The notes: generated by a model not told the origin, from the sequence alone. DNA of 64,000 bases from Flavobacterium sp. I3-2 (GCF_013389595.1 NZ_CP058306.1:1488001-1552000); one strand, 5' to 3'; positions 8,670 through 17,078 are shown, numbered from the stretch's first letter. A program made the numbers and translations.

Positions 8670-9323
8670 ATGATTAGAAAAATATTTTTACTCACATTGA
8701 TATTCATTTGTTCATCAACAATATTTGCTCAGAATACGATTGAGGAAACTACTTTAGAAGAATTAGAAATTACATCAAAGAAGAAGAAAAAAATTAAGAA
8801 ACATAAAATTTCGGGTAAACCGGCTTTTAATAGTATTTCTCAAGGTGAATTTATAGTAACAAGTGTAAATCAACTGCCTGAAGGGAAAGTAAAATCAGTA
8901 AGTTTTTATTTTAATACTGCTTTTGTTGATTTCGTTGATGTGCTTTCAGGATATCAATTTAATGTAGATTATATAGATGTTGAGTTAGGATTGTTAGTTT
9001 ATGAAATGGATAAAGATGACCAGTTAGGAAATTTGATTAGCGATTGTGAAATAAAATTTATCGTACCTCATCATCATAAAGGAGCATTCAAGGTTGATAT
9101 TTCTGATATTGATTTGCCTGATGAAAACTTTTTTATCGGATTTAAAGTTTTATCACAAACGAATAAAGATGAAAGTAACATTTACTTGCGTTTGTTTGAA
9201 TCAGATAGTCATGTTTCATACTCTGAAATATGGATGAAAGATTTTTCTAATCCCGAAATAGAATCAAAAAAATTAATCTCAAATTTTGCTCACCTAAAAA
9301 TGACTTTTGAAATTGAACAATAA
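8670..9323 (+). CDS. Secreted paralogue 3 of 3
   Basis: 217 residues from the ATG at 8670, again one base after the preceding stop. Signal peptide MIRKIFLLTLIFICSSTIFAQ, then NTIEETTLEELEITSKKKKK and the same domain (VKSVSFYFNT, YIDVELGLLVYEM, HHKGAFKVDISDIDLP, FFIGFKVLS, TFEIEQ). It is the most diverged core of the three but keeps the full leader of paralogue 1. Ends directly in a strong bidirectional terminator. Confidence 0.7.
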   Translation: MIRKIFLLTLIFICSSTIFAQNTIEETTLEELEITSKKKKKIKKHKISGKPAFNSISQGEFIVTSVNQLPEGKVKSVSFYFNTAFVDFVDVLSGYQFNVDYIDVELGLLVYEMDKDDQLGNLISDCEIKFIVPHHHKGAFKVDISDIDLPDENFFIGFKVLSQTNKDESNIYLRLFESDSHVSYSEIWMKDFSNPEIESKKLISNFAHLKMTFEIEQ

Positions 9324-9357
9324 AAAAATCCATCGAAATAAACGATGGATTTTTTTA
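9324..9357. terminator. Bidirectional terminator
   Basis: AAAAAATCCATCG / CGATGGATTTTTT stem. The A and T runs on both sides let it serve the secreted-paralogue operon (+) and the minus-strand gene that ends at 9364. Confidence 0.85.
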
Positions 9358-9363
9358 TGTCAT

Positions 9364-9603
9364 TTAGTCTAATGTAGGTTTATCGCCGTTAGCCAATGAA
9401 AACTTTATCGATTTTTTTGGGTATTTTTCAAATGAAATATCACTCGGATTTGAGATTAATTTTTTGATACTGATTTTATCACCCAACTGAAAATTAGCTG
9501 TAACCATTTTATAATCTAATAAATAAGGACCACAGAAAAAATTTCCTTTTTCGTCTTTTTCAATTATTCCTTGATAAAGACCTTCTTTTGTTTCTTTTCC
9601 CAT
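9364..9603 (-). CDS. Small cytoplasmic protein of unknown function
   Basis: 79 residues, no signal peptide, charged; a predicted small beta-barrel (EGLYQGIIEKDEKGNFFCGPYLLDYK...LGDKISIKKLI). No family recognised. A TAnnTTTG box lies 20 bases upstream on the minus strand and a terminator directly downstream, so it is an independent short transcript, which supports it being real. Confidence 0.6.
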   Translation of the reverse strand: MGKETKEGLYQGIIEKDEKGNFFCGPYLLDYKMVTANFQLGDKISIKKLISNPSDISFEKYPKKSIKFSLANGDKPTLD

Positions 9604-9622
9604 AAAGCTGAAAATTAAGCTA

Positions 9623-9630
9623 CAAAGATA
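9623..9630 (-). promoter_or_regulatory. -7 box (TATCTTTG) for the 79-residue protein
   Basis: Minus-strand TATCTTTG, a full match to TAnnTTTG, 20 bases before the start codon. No convincing -33 TTG. Confidence 0.45.
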
Positions 9631-9676
9631 CCATTACAAATTGAAAATATTTCGATTTATTAAAAGCTTTTCAAAA

Positions 9677-10069
9677 TTATTCTGCTGGTTCCCAAAGCTC
9701 AATTTTGTTGCCATCTGCATCAAGAATATGTGCAAATTTTCCATATTCATGGTCAATCAATTCACCAATTATTTCAATGCCATTTGCTTTAAGTTGTTCA
9801 AGTAAGCCTTCGATGTTTTGCACGCGATAATTAATCATAAATGGTTTTTCTGACGGAGCAAAATAATCGCTTCCAACTTTAGTCGGGCACCATTGCGTCG
9901 ATTCTAATTTATCCGGATTGTCAATGTTTCTGCTTTCAAAAGTTGCCCCCCAATCACTAACATCCATATTTAAATTTTTAGCATACCATTCGCGAGTTGC
10001 TTTAGGATTTTCGCTAAAAAACATCACACTTCCAATACCTAAAACTTTAGGTTCTTTTTTATTCTCCAT
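9677..10069 (-). CDS. VOC-superfamily (glyoxalase/bleomycin-resistance-like) protein
   Basis: 130 residues with the beta-alpha-beta-beta-beta pattern of vicinal-oxygen-chelate proteins: GIGSVMFFSENPKATREWYAKNLNMDVSDWGATFE at the start and GKFAHILDADGNKIELWEP at the end, whose Glu is the usual metal ligand. Single-module length, working as a homodimer in this family. Substrate not predictable; such proteins are often linked to methylglyoxal, antibiotic or ring-cleavage chemistry. Monocistronic on the minus strand. Confidence 0.85.
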   Translation of the reverse strand: MENKKEPKVLGIGSVMFFSENPKATREWYAKNLNMDVSDWGATFESRNIDNPDKLESTQWCPTKVGSDYFAPSEKPFMINYRVQNIEGLLEQLKANGIEIIGELIDHEYGKFAHILDADGNKIELWEPAE

Positions 10070-10106
10070 TTGTTGATTTTTTTACAAGTTTACTGATTTT
10101 TTTGAA

Positions 10107-10619
10107 TTAATTATTAATGAACCTCTTTTTGTAGTCTAAAATCTTTTTCTGTAAATCAATTGCATTAATGTCAATTTTTGAAGTGTTAATTCGAACTGTC
10201 GAATTCATTAAAGCTTTCTCAGCAATTTTTTTGTTTTTTAGATTGTTCATCGCAGCACGTTTATTTTTTAAATGTAGAACCACAACGGTTTCTTTGTACA
10301 AAATCAAGAACGGATAAATAGTTACACAACTTACACTTTCGATGTTGTTCCAATATATTTTTCCATAAATTGAATCATAATCCAAAATACCTTCCGAATC
10401 CAATTCGATTATCGGTTTCTTGTAATTTATTAATAAAACAACATCTTTATATAGTAAATAAATCATGTATCCGATTGAAGCGGCGATTATTAATCGATAT
10501 TCGTTTATGTTCCAAACATCGAAATAAATGAGTAAAATAACTAATAACATCAAATCGAACGGAATCACAATTTGAATGATTAATTTTTTTAGATTGCATT
10601 TTATAGATTCTTTTTCCAT
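10107..10619 (-). CDS. Two-helix membrane protein, STM3941/bPH-like
   Basis: 170 residues. Two membrane segments (about 12-32 and 38-58) are followed by a soluble beta-rich domain with the pattern IELDSEGILDYDSIYGKIYWNNIESV. That 'exposed Gly, then G-x-I-x-W-x-x-I' signature is seen in STM3941-like and bacterial PH-like membrane proteins; the assignment is tentative. Start is one base after the stop of the upstream gene (10621-11172), so the two are an operon of similar architecture. Function unknown. Confidence 0.6.
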   Translation of the reverse strand: MEKESIKCNLKKLIIQIVIPFDLMLLVILLIYFDVWNINEYRLIIAASIGYMIYLLYKDVVLLINYKKPIIELDSEGILDYDSIYGKIYWNNIESVSCVTIYPFLILYKETVVVLHLKNKRAAMNNLKNKKIAEKALMNSTVRINTSKIDINAIDLQKKILDYKKRFINN

Positions 10620-10620
10620 A

Positions 10621-11172
10621 TTATTTTCTTGTTTTGTCTATATAATCTTCTTGAATAGTTAGATTGAAAAATTTTGAAAGATTATGGATGATTAAATCGA
10701 AATTTTGAAGTGCGTTGGTATTTAATTTTAACGGCCAATACAATTGAATTCTTTCGTTTGAATTTAATTCAATAAAATAACGAATATTCGTTTCCACGCG
10801 CCATGATTTATTTATGTCAACATATTCTTTCGTTGTCAGTTTGATGATTTTTTGTATTTCTTTAATCCGAATTTCCTTTTTAGAAATGATATTTTTAATT
10901 AGAATTCGATTTGTCTTTTTATTTACAGATATTTTTTTTGAGCTCACCAAATACATAATAATACTTAAAATTGTATAAATAAAAACAAGTATTATTAGAA
11001 CGATATTTACTTCAAAATCTTGAATAAACGAAAAAAAGAATGTAAAAGTCGAACATATAAAAAACAACAAAACACTAAATAATCGCCACATTTTGTTAGG
11101 ATAAAAAATGAAGTTTGTGCGGGTTTCTTCGGCTAATTTTAAACCAAAGTCTTTAGTGATTAATTTGTGCAT
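10621..11172 (-). CDS. Two-helix membrane protein, possible PH-like domain
   Basis: 183 residues. The N-terminus has two close hydrophobic segments (about 28-50 and 55-75) followed by a soluble part beginning VNKKTNRILIKNIISKKEIRIKEIQKI, a beta meander like that of bacterial PH-domain proteins. It heads a two-gene minus-strand operon with the next membrane protein. No catalytic motif. Assignment weak. Confidence 0.55.
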   Translation of the reverse strand: MHKLITKDFGLKLAEETRTNFIFYPNKMWRLFSVLLFFICSTFTFFFSFIQDFEVNIVLIILVFIYTILSIIMYLVSSKKISVNKKTNRILIKNIISKKEIRIKEIQKIIKLTTKEYVDINKSWRVETNIRYFIELNSNERIQLYWPLKLNTNALQNFDLIIHNLSKFFNLTIQEDYIDKTRK

Positions 11173-11313
11173 AAGTGGTTTGTTTTAAGGTTGATACAAG
11201 TTAAGGGTTTTTCTGAAATTCTCAGCATGCGAAATTTCCTAAAGAAAATGGATTTTCGTAACTTTATAAAATCTATTTGATTTTTGAATAGTTTAAATAA
11301 TTAAATAAATAAA

Positions 11314-12354
11314 ATGAGTACAAAAGCATTTGCTGCCTTTAATGCGGTTGAGCCGTTAGGTCCACATACTATAGAAAGAAGAAATTTAAGTCCTAAAGAT
11401 GTTTTTATAAAAATCGATTATTGTGGTGTTTGCCATAGCGATTTACATACGGCAAAATCAGATTGGGGACCAACAAATTATCCATCTGTTCCAGGACACG
11501 AAATTGTAGGTCGAGTAGAAGCTGTTGGTTCTGAAGTAACAAAATACAAAATTGGCGATTTAGTTGGAGTTGGTTGTATGGTAGAATCTTGTCAGCATTG
11601 TCATTCGTGTGATGAAGGTTTAGAACAATATTGCGAAAATGGTTTTACCGGAACTTATAATTCTAAAAAGTCAAAACACGGTGGAATTACTTATGGCGGA
11701 TATTCTGAAAACATTGTTGTTGAAGAAGATTTCGTTTTAAGAATTCCTACTAATTTACCGTTAGATGCGGTTGCACCTTTATTATGTGCAGGAATTACTA
11801 CTTGGTCTCCTTTACGTCATTGGAATGTAAAAAAAGGTGATAAAGTTGGAATTATTGGTTTAGGAGGTTTGGGGCACATGGGCGTAAAATTTGCTAAAGC
11901 AATGGGCGCACGTGTTGTCATGATTACAACTTCTGAGTCGAAAGGAGAAGATGCTAAGAAACTAGGAGCCGATGAGGTTTTAATTTCTACAGATTCTGAG
12001 CAAATGGCAAAACACAATTACAGTTTCGATTTCTTGTTAAATACCATTCCGGTTGCACATGATGTAAATCCATATTTATTACTTTTAAAATTAGATAAAA
12101 CCATGTGTATGGTTGGTGCGATTGAACCACTTCCGGGAGTTCATGGAGGCGTTTTAATTAATAAACGTAGAAATATTGCAGGTTCTTTAATTGGTGGAAT
12201 TAAAGAAACGCAAGAAATGTTAGATTTTTGTAGTGAACACGGTGTGGTTTCTGATGTTGAAGTTATCAAGATGAATGAAATTAACGAAGCTTATGTTCGT
12301 ATGCAAAAATCAGACGTGAAATATCGTTTTGTAATTGATATGAAAACGTTGTAA
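11314..12354 (+). CDS. Zinc-dependent alcohol dehydrogenase, YahK/CAD type
   Basis: 346 residues, a full-length medium-chain dehydrogenase. Catalytic zinc site: Cys37 in CGVCHSDLH with the GHE motif (61-63). Structural zinc lobe: C93/C96/C99/C107 in CQHCHSCDEGLEQYC. Rossmann fold: IGLGGLGHMGVKFAKAMG. The gene family (YahK, cinnamyl-alcohol-dehydrogenase-like) reduces broad aldehydes with NADPH, so detoxification of aldehydes is likely. Stands alone, with no operon partner and no clear terminator after it. Confidence 0.93.
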   Translation: MSTKAFAAFNAVEPLGPHTIERRNLSPKDVFIKIDYCGVCHSDLHTAKSDWGPTNYPSVPGHEIVGRVEAVGSEVTKYKIGDLVGVGCMVESCQHCHSCDEGLEQYCENGFTGTYNSKKSKHGGITYGGYSENIVVEEDFVLRIPTNLPLDAVAPLLCAGITTWSPLRHWNVKKGDKVGIIGLGGLGHMGVKFAKAMGARVVMITTSESKGEDAKKLGADEVLISTDSEQMAKHNYSFDFLLNTIPVAHDVNPYLLLLKLDKTMCMVGAIEPLPGVHGGVLINKRRNIAGSLIGGIKETQEMLDFCSEHGVVSDVEVIKMNEINEAYVRMQKSDVKYRFVIDMKTL

Positions 12355-12406
12355 TTACAAACAATAAATTTTTCTAAATTACGTTTATATCATAAAATGG
12401 CTATCT

Positions 12407-12625
12407 ATGAAAAATGCGATAATTTATATATTTTTAATTTCGATTGCTTTGGTGTCGTTTGGTTGGATAATGGATGCTGAGCAAGTTCAATCTAACTTTT
12501 TGGTTCAGATGATTGAATTTTTGGCAATGACTATTATTGTTTTTTCGATATTATCAGGGTTCATTTGGATTATGATGAAAATAAGAAAAGCGTCTTGTAT
12601 AAGTAATTTTTATAAAAGCTCTTGA
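12407..12625 (+). CDS. Small two-helix membrane protein
   Basis: 72 residues with two hydrophobic helices (about 3-22 and 33-58) and a short charged tail (KIRKASC...). No recognised family. It follows the alcohol dehydrogenase by 52 bases and its stop nearly touches the end of the convergent frameshifted gene. Existence moderately supported by the membrane pattern and codon use. Confidence 0.45.
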   Translation: MKNAIIYIFLISIALVSFGWIMDAEQVQSNFLVQMIEFLAMTIIVFSILSGFIWIMMKIRKASCISNFYKSS

Positions 12626-12629
12626 GAAA

Positions 12630-13135
12630 TCAGGAGTTTTTTGGATTTAAAATGGTAAGCTTTTTAAGATGAAAAAGTCCAAAATGTAATCTGATTCCAA
12701 AAATACCTGTCTCGGTAAAAATACTTTCATTACCAATTTTTATTTTACCTTTTAGGCTAGAGTAACAAATAAAAAAATGTCCTGCGTCAATACATTCAAT
12801 TTTATTTTGTTTGTATAAATCGGTCCAGCCAAATTGTTCGTATTCATTATTTTCAGAATCAAATAAAAAACGTCTGATCTTTTTTTCATCATTTAATTTA
12901 TTTATCGAACGAATTGACCAACGCTTTAAATCGCTTTCAAATCTACTAGGAACTTCATCTGCTGTTAAAGTTTTTGAAGGAGCGATAATTAAAGTGTCAA
13001 TTGCAATTGTAACTTCACTATCTTTTGGTTGATAACTTATTGCATAAGCTCCCGACCAAATATCTTTTTCGTTTTCGCATTTGCAATAAATCCAAAACTA
13101 AAAACAAGAAACATTATAATAAAGAAATTTTTCAT
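12630..13135 (-). pseudogene. Secreted-protein gene with a frameshift near the signal peptide
   Basis: On the minus strand the ATG at 13135 opens a clear signal peptide (MKNFFIIMFLVFSFGFIANA), but that frame stops about 15 codons later. A second frame then runs without a stop for ~150 codons to the TGA at 12630-12632, beginning CENEKDIWSGAYAISYQ and ending LKKLTILNPKNS. That long frame is closed upstream by a TAG and has no start of its own. The total span is one base short of a multiple of three, so a single lost base at about 13075-13085 explains it. It follows the membrane-protein gene 13157-13747 by 21 bases. Either a young pseudogene or a sequence error; family not recognised. Confidence 0.75.
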
Positions 13136-13156
13136 AATCAGATAGGTTTAAAATTT

Positions 13157-13747
13157 TTAATCTTTTGTAATATTCCACAAACGTTTTGTGTTTGGTAAAT
13201 AACTTACTTTTAAATTATCGGTATTCAATTCCAATCTTGATGCTGTCAGATTTTCAGATTGACTATTTAAAACAATTGTATCGTTTTCAGTATTTACAAA
13301 AGTATAATACCAACGGGTGTTTGATGCATATTTTCCATAAGAAACACTAGAATCTATATATCGCGCATTATAAAAATATGAATATTCTTCTTTCATTAAT
13401 AAGTCAAAATCTAAAATGTTATCCCAAAAATAATAGGTAATTGCAGCTAGAACGATAAATGTGTTTAATGTGATTTTTTTTAATCGAATTGGATTTTTAG
13501 AAAAAGATAAACCTTGACGTTCTCTTTCTTCTCCATTATTAATTAAAAAGTTTGCAAAAGCAATTGAAACTACAGAAAAACAAAGAGATGCGAAAAGTAT
13601 TGAAAATAAATAATGATTTAATACTTGCTCGCGTTGTAACGGATATCTTACATATATTATCAAATAAATAAGACTTATAAGCGTTACAATACTGATTGTA
13701 ATTATTAAAAAGGCTTTTGTTTTTCTATAACTTCGTTTGTGATTCAT
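13157..13747 (-). CDS. Membrane protein of unknown function
   Basis: 196 residues with hydrophobic segments at about 12-32, 42-66 and 87-106, then a soluble C-terminal domain (DSSVSYGKYASNTRWYYTFVNTENDTIVLNSQSENL) that is probably extracytoplasmic. No recognised family. It is followed on the same strand by the frameshifted secreted gene, so the two may form one unit in which the second partner is now broken. Confidence 0.6.
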   Translation of the reverse strand: MNHKRSYRKTKAFLIITISIVTLISLIYLIIYVRYPLQREQVLNHYLFSILFASLCFSVVSIAFANFLINNGEERERQGLSFSKNPIRLKKITLNTFIVLAAITYYFWDNILDFDLLMKEEYSYFYNARYIDSSVSYGKYASNTRWYYTFVNTENDTIVLNSQSENLTASRLELNTDNLKVSYLPNTKRLWNITKD

Positions 13748-13780
13748 ATTAATATAAGTGTTTGGTTGAATTAAAGTTAT

Positions 13781-13810
13781 AAAAAAAAAACGGTCTGTTT
13801 AGACCGTTTT
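13781..13810 (-). terminator. Terminator of pepE
   Basis: AAAACGGTCT / AGACCGTTTT hairpin with a ten-base T run on the minus strand, touching the pepE stop codon. Confidence 0.85.
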
Positions 13811-14516
13811 AAGATAAATTAGATAAATCTGATTCAGATTCTAATTCAATTGGTTTTTGATTTTGACGAAACAATCGAGCTGTTAATGTTCCTTTTAAAG
13901 TGATTTTTGCGCCGCGAACTTCCAACCAACTTCCTTCACGTAATCCCAAAACAGGTTGCGTGTTGAAAGCATGAAATTCGTTAATTCGAGTTTCACGAGT
14001 TTCTCCCATGTGTGTCGAGCCTTCAATTGGGTCTAAATAATGCGGATTGATATTAAACGGTACCATTCCTAAAGTCTGAAAACTTGGTGGATAAACAATT
14101 GGCATATCATTCGTAGTTTCCATGGTTAAACCTGTAATATTGCTTCCGGCAGAACATCCTAGATACGGAATGCCTTTTAATAAAGTATTTTTTAAGGCTG
14201 TCATCACACCAGTTTGATGCAATTGTTTTACAAGTAAAAATGTATTTCCGCCACCTGTGAAAATACCTTGTGCTTTGGTAATGGCTTCAGCCGGATTTTC
14301 AAAAGTGTGTAATCCAATTATTTTTTTATCGATTTTAGAAAAAGCCTCAGTAACTTTTTCGGTATATTCGTCATGAGAAATTCCATTTGGTCTTGCGTAC
14401 GGAATAAAAACGATGGTTTCTACGTTTTTAAAATGATTTTCTAAGGTTGGTAATAAATATTCCAAATATCCCAATCCAAAAACAGTAGAAGTACTTGCTA
14501 TAATTAAATTTTTCAT
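13809..14516 (-). CDS. pepE: Dipeptidase E (alpha-aspartyl dipeptidase, S51)
   Basis: 235 residues, the normal length for peptidase E. The S51 landmarks are the GGGNTFLL loop (88-95) and the nucleophile elbow LGCSAGSN with Ser122; a His in NINPHYLDP follows at the expected distance. The enzyme hydrolyses dipeptides with an N-terminal aspartate in the cytoplasm. Monocistronic, with a TAATTTTG box just upstream and a hairpin just downstream. Confidence 0.92.
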   Translation of the reverse strand: MKNLIIASTSTVFGLGYLEYLLPTLENHFKNVETIVFIPYARPNGISHDEYTEKVTEAFSKIDKKIIGLHTFENPAEAITKAQGIFTGGGNTFLLVKQLHQTGVMTALKNTLLKGIPYLGCSAGSNITGLTMETTNDMPIVYPPSFQTLGMVPFNINPHYLDPIEGSTHMGETRETRINEFHAFNTQPVLGLREGSWLEVRGAKITLKGTLTARLFRQNQKPIELESESDLSNLS

Positions 14517-14534
14517 TATATTCAGTTTGAATTA

Positions 14535-14542
14535 CAAAATTA
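14535..14542 (-). promoter_or_regulatory. -7 box (TAATTTTG) of pepE
   Basis: Minus-strand match to TAnnTTTG, 18 bases before the ATG. Confidence 0.45.
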
Positions 14543-14631
14543 GCTTATTTTCTTTTAACATAACTTTACAAACAATTACATTTAACTTTAACTTATTAAA
14601 GAATATTTTTACTTTAGCTTAAAATAATCAA

Positions 14632-15369
14632 ATGACACATAAATACCTAATATTTTTATTGTTTCTATTTACGTCCCTTACGAATTGTTTTTCTCAACAA
14701 CGGACTGAAGTTCAAGGAAAAGTGGTTTCTAGATTTCGCGATTTAGAAGGTATTTATATTGAAAATATTTCGGCAAGAAAAAATACAACTACAGAAAAGG
14801 GAGGTTATTTTAAAATCGAAATGCAACCAAATGATACTTTGATTTTTGCTTCGGTAAATTTAAAAGGAATTAGACGTGTGATAAAAGAATCTGATTTTTC
14901 TAAGAAGCTTTTGTTTATTCCGATGGAAGCTTCAGAATATACATTGGACGAAATGATTATTGAACGAAAAATTACAGCAGAATCTTTAGGAATTATAAAA
15001 CCTAGAAAAAAATTAACACCAACAGAGAAAAAATTACATACGGCTTCTTCAATGGCTACTTCGGCCGGTCTTGTTTCAATTGATGGATTTGTAAATGCTT
15101 TATCAGGACGGACAGCTATGTTAAAAAAAGCATTAGAATTTGAACGAGAAGAACTTTTGATGCGGAGAATTATCAATAATTTCGATGAAGAATTTTATGT
15201 AAATGAATTACATATTCCAAAAGTTTACATTGAAGGTTTTGGTTTTTTTATAACCCAAGACAAAAAATTATCAAAACCGATTAGCGCTTATAGCAAAGCT
15301 GAATTGAAGTTTTTGATGAGTCAGAAAGCCATCGAATATTTAGAAATTATAAAGGAACTTGAAAAATGA
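14632..15369 (+). CDS. Secreted carboxypeptidase-regulatory-like protein, copy 1
   Basis: 245 residues: signal peptide to about residue 22 (NCFSQ), then a CarboxypepD_reg-like beta-sandwich (RTEVQGKVVSRFRDLEGIYIENISARKNTTTEKGGYFKIEM...), the TLDEMIIE end motif, and a second alpha-rich part containing KKLHTAS and LSGRTAMLKKALEFEREEL. Paralogue of the next gene, overlapping it by four bases (ATGA), so translationally coupled. In this phylum such domains often sit at the N-terminus of TonB receptors; here they are free-standing. Role unknown. Confidence 0.75.
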   Translation: MTHKYLIFLLFLFTSLTNCFSQQRTEVQGKVVSRFRDLEGIYIENISARKNTTTEKGGYFKIEMQPNDTLIFASVNLKGIRRVIKESDFSKKLLFIPMEASEYTLDEMIIERKITAESLGIIKPRKKLTPTEKKLHTASSMATSAGLVSIDGFVNALSGRTAMLKKALEFEREELLMRRIINNFDEEFYVNELHIPKVYIEGFGFFITQDKKLSKPISAYSKAELKFLMSQKAIEYLEIIKELEK

Positions 15370-16079
15370 TATTTAAGTTAAGATTTTTTTTAGCAATTAT
15401 GTTTTTGTTTTCCGTTGGAATTCAAGCACAAGAACGTGTCATCAAAAACGGTCGAATTATTGCAAAATATTTTGATTTAAATGATGTTGCCATACAAAAT
15501 GTTAGTCTTAACAAGACGGTTTATTCTGAAAAAGGAGGTTATTTCAAATTGCCAATTGCAGTAAACGATACTGTTGTTTTTTCATCAGAAAATTTTAAAC
15601 CTATTTATATTGTAGTAACACCAAGCGATATTCAAAGCCGATTTTTATACATTTCATTAGAACCGAATGAAAATACATTAGAAGAACTTGTAATCGATGG
15701 AACATTAAAAAGAAGTGCCTATTTAGATGCTAAAAAAAGAAAAGCAGGTGTTTATAAAAAACTACATACTGCAACTTCAGGTGGTCCAATTTCACAATTA
15801 ATTAATTTACTTTCTGGAAGAACCAAAATGCTAAAAAAAGCAATCGAATTAGAAGAACAAAATGACATGGCTGAGCGAATGATTAGCTCAATGAGCGAAA
15901 GCTATTTTATTGATGAATTGAAAATTCCGAAAGAATATATCGGTGGTTTTGGTTATTTTCTTTTGGATGATTATGATGTTGTTGAAGCAGTTAAAAGACG
16001 TAATTCATATCAATTACAATTCTTGTTACCTTTAAAAGCAAAAATGTATTTAGAAATGATTAAAGAATATCAACAATAA
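15366..16079 (+). CDS. Secreted carboxypeptidase-regulatory-like protein, copy 2
   Basis: 237 residues with signal peptide (to VGIQAQ), a CarboxypepD_reg-like domain (KNGRIIAKYFDLNDVAIQNVSLNK...EKGGYFKLPI) and the same second half as copy 1: NTLEELVIDG, YKKLHTATSG, LSGRTKMLKKAIELEEQ, FIDELKIPKEYIGGFGYF. The duplicated second half, with its 'LSGR-x-x-MLKKA' helix, is a shared family feature. Starts inside the last codons of copy 1. Function unknown. Confidence 0.75.
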   Translation: MIFKLRFFLAIMFLFSVGIQAQERVIKNGRIIAKYFDLNDVAIQNVSLNKTVYSEKGGYFKLPIAVNDTVVFSSENFKPIYIVVTPSDIQSRFLYISLEPNENTLEELVIDGTLKRSAYLDAKKRKAGVYKKLHTATSGGPISQLINLLSGRTKMLKKAIELEEQNDMAERMISSMSESYFIDELKIPKEYIGGFGYFLLDDYDVVEAVKRRNSYQLQFLLPLKAKMYLEMIKEYQQ

Positions 16080-16091
16080 AAATGAATTACT

Positions 16092-16099
16092 TAACTTTG
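16092..16099 (+). promoter_or_regulatory. -7 box (TAACTTTG) of tatA
   Basis: Match to TAnnTTTG 15 bases before the start codon; -33 TTG not evident. Confidence 0.45.
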
Positions 16100-16114
16100 T
16101 AAAAAATAAATAAA

Positions 16115-16471
16115 ATGTTCGGAATAGGCGGAGGAGAATTATTCGTAATCATAGCAGTAGTTTTAATGTTGTTTGGGTCAGACAAAATCCCTGATATTGC
16201 TCGTGGTTTAGCAAAAGGAATGGCTCAAATCAAAAATGCTACAAACGATATTAAACACGAAATTACAAAAAGTGTTGAGGAATCTGGTGTTGTTGAAGAT
16301 ATTAAAGAATCCGTAAAAATAGATGAACTTAAAAAATCTGTTGGATACGACGAGTTAAGAGATTCAATGAAAATGGATCATTTTAATCCGTTAGCAGATG
16401 TTCAAAACGAAATCGAGAAAACACAAGAAGATATCGAAAACATGACTGGTCCAATTAAACGTATGAAATAA
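16115..16471 (+). CDS. tatA: Twin-arginine translocase subunit TatA/TatB family
   Basis: 118 residues with the family layout: short N-terminal periplasmic tip and one membrane helix (MFGIGGGELFVIIAVVLMLFG), the FG-x-x-x-(I/L)P hinge (GSDKIPDIARGL) and an amphipathic helix, then a long charged coiled C-terminus. It forms the protein-conducting part of the Tat pathway for folded proteins. The tail is longer than E. coli TatA (89 residues), as in many Bacteroidetes; a TatB-like role cannot be excluded. Shares its last base with the PAP2 gene start (TAATG). Confidence 0.88.
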   Translation: MFGIGGGELFVIIAVVLMLFGSDKIPDIARGLAKGMAQIKNATNDIKHEITKSVEESGVVEDIKESVKIDELKKSVGYDELRDSMKMDHFNPLADVQNEIEKTQEDIENMTGPIKRMK

Positions 16472-17061
16472 TGCTAGATTCAATTATTCAATTAGATCAA
16501 CAATTATTAGTTTATTTACATAGTTTTGGTTCAGAAACTTGGGATCCGTTTTGGTTGTACATCACTAAGCAATTAAATTGGTGGCCTTTTTTCGTAATAC
16601 TATTATTTTTATTATATAAAAAATTAGGATGGAAACAGTTGGGTTTACTGATTGTGATTTTAGCATTGTTCTTTACCTTCACAGACCAAATGACCAATTT
16701 GGTAAAAAATTCGGTGCAACGCTTACGACCACTTAATGAACCAGCAATTGAAGGAATGGTTCGTGTTTTGAAAAATACCCAAAGCTTTAGTTTCTTTTCA
16801 GGTCACGCATCAAACTCAATGGGAGCTATGGTAATTCTTTTTGCAGTTTTAAGAAAGTATTACAAATACGCTTGGATTATTTTCTTTTTTCCGTTGTTAT
16901 TTGCATATACCCGAATTTACTTAGCATTACATTATCCAGGTGATATTTTATGTGGCTTTATTTTTGGAGGATTATCAGGATTGTTTTTCTTTCAAATATT
17001 CAAATACCTAAATAAAAGATTTAATCTTACAGATAAACAAAACAAAAACGCTTTCAATTAA
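16471..17061 (+). CDS. PAP2-family membrane phosphatase
   Basis: 196 residues, about five membrane helices. The three phosphatase motifs are present: K79-x6-RP (KNSVQRLRP), SGH at 110-112 (FFSGHASNS; the usual Pro before Ser is Phe) and R148-x5-H154-x3-D158 (RIYLALHYPGD). Members dephosphorylate lipid phosphates such as undecaprenyl pyrophosphate or phosphatidylglycerol phosphate at the outer face of the inner membrane. Coupled to tatA by a one-base overlap; its stop lies inside the terminator stem. Confidence 0.9.
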   Translation: MLDSIIQLDQQLLVYLHSFGSETWDPFWLYITKQLNWWPFFVILLFLLYKKLGWKQLGLLIVILALFFTFTDQMTNLVKNSVQRLRPLNEPAIEGMVRVLKNTQSFSFFSGHASNSMGAMVILFAVLRKYYKYAWIIFFFPLLFAYTRIYLALHYPGDILCGFIFGGLSGLFFFQIFKYLNKRFNLTDKQNKNAFN

Positions 17062-17075
17062 GAAAGCGTTTTTTG
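17044..17075. terminator. Bidirectional terminator between PAP2 and O-methyltransferase
   Basis: AAAACGCTTTC / GAAAGCGTTTTTT hairpin overlapping the PAP2 stop codon; suitable for both convergent genes. Confidence 0.85.
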
Positions 17076-17078
17076 TAT

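Noticed and set aside
12811..13032. A 73-codon plus-strand frame
   Set aside because: It is antisense to the frameshifted secreted-protein gene, whose minus-strand reading is much more protein-like.
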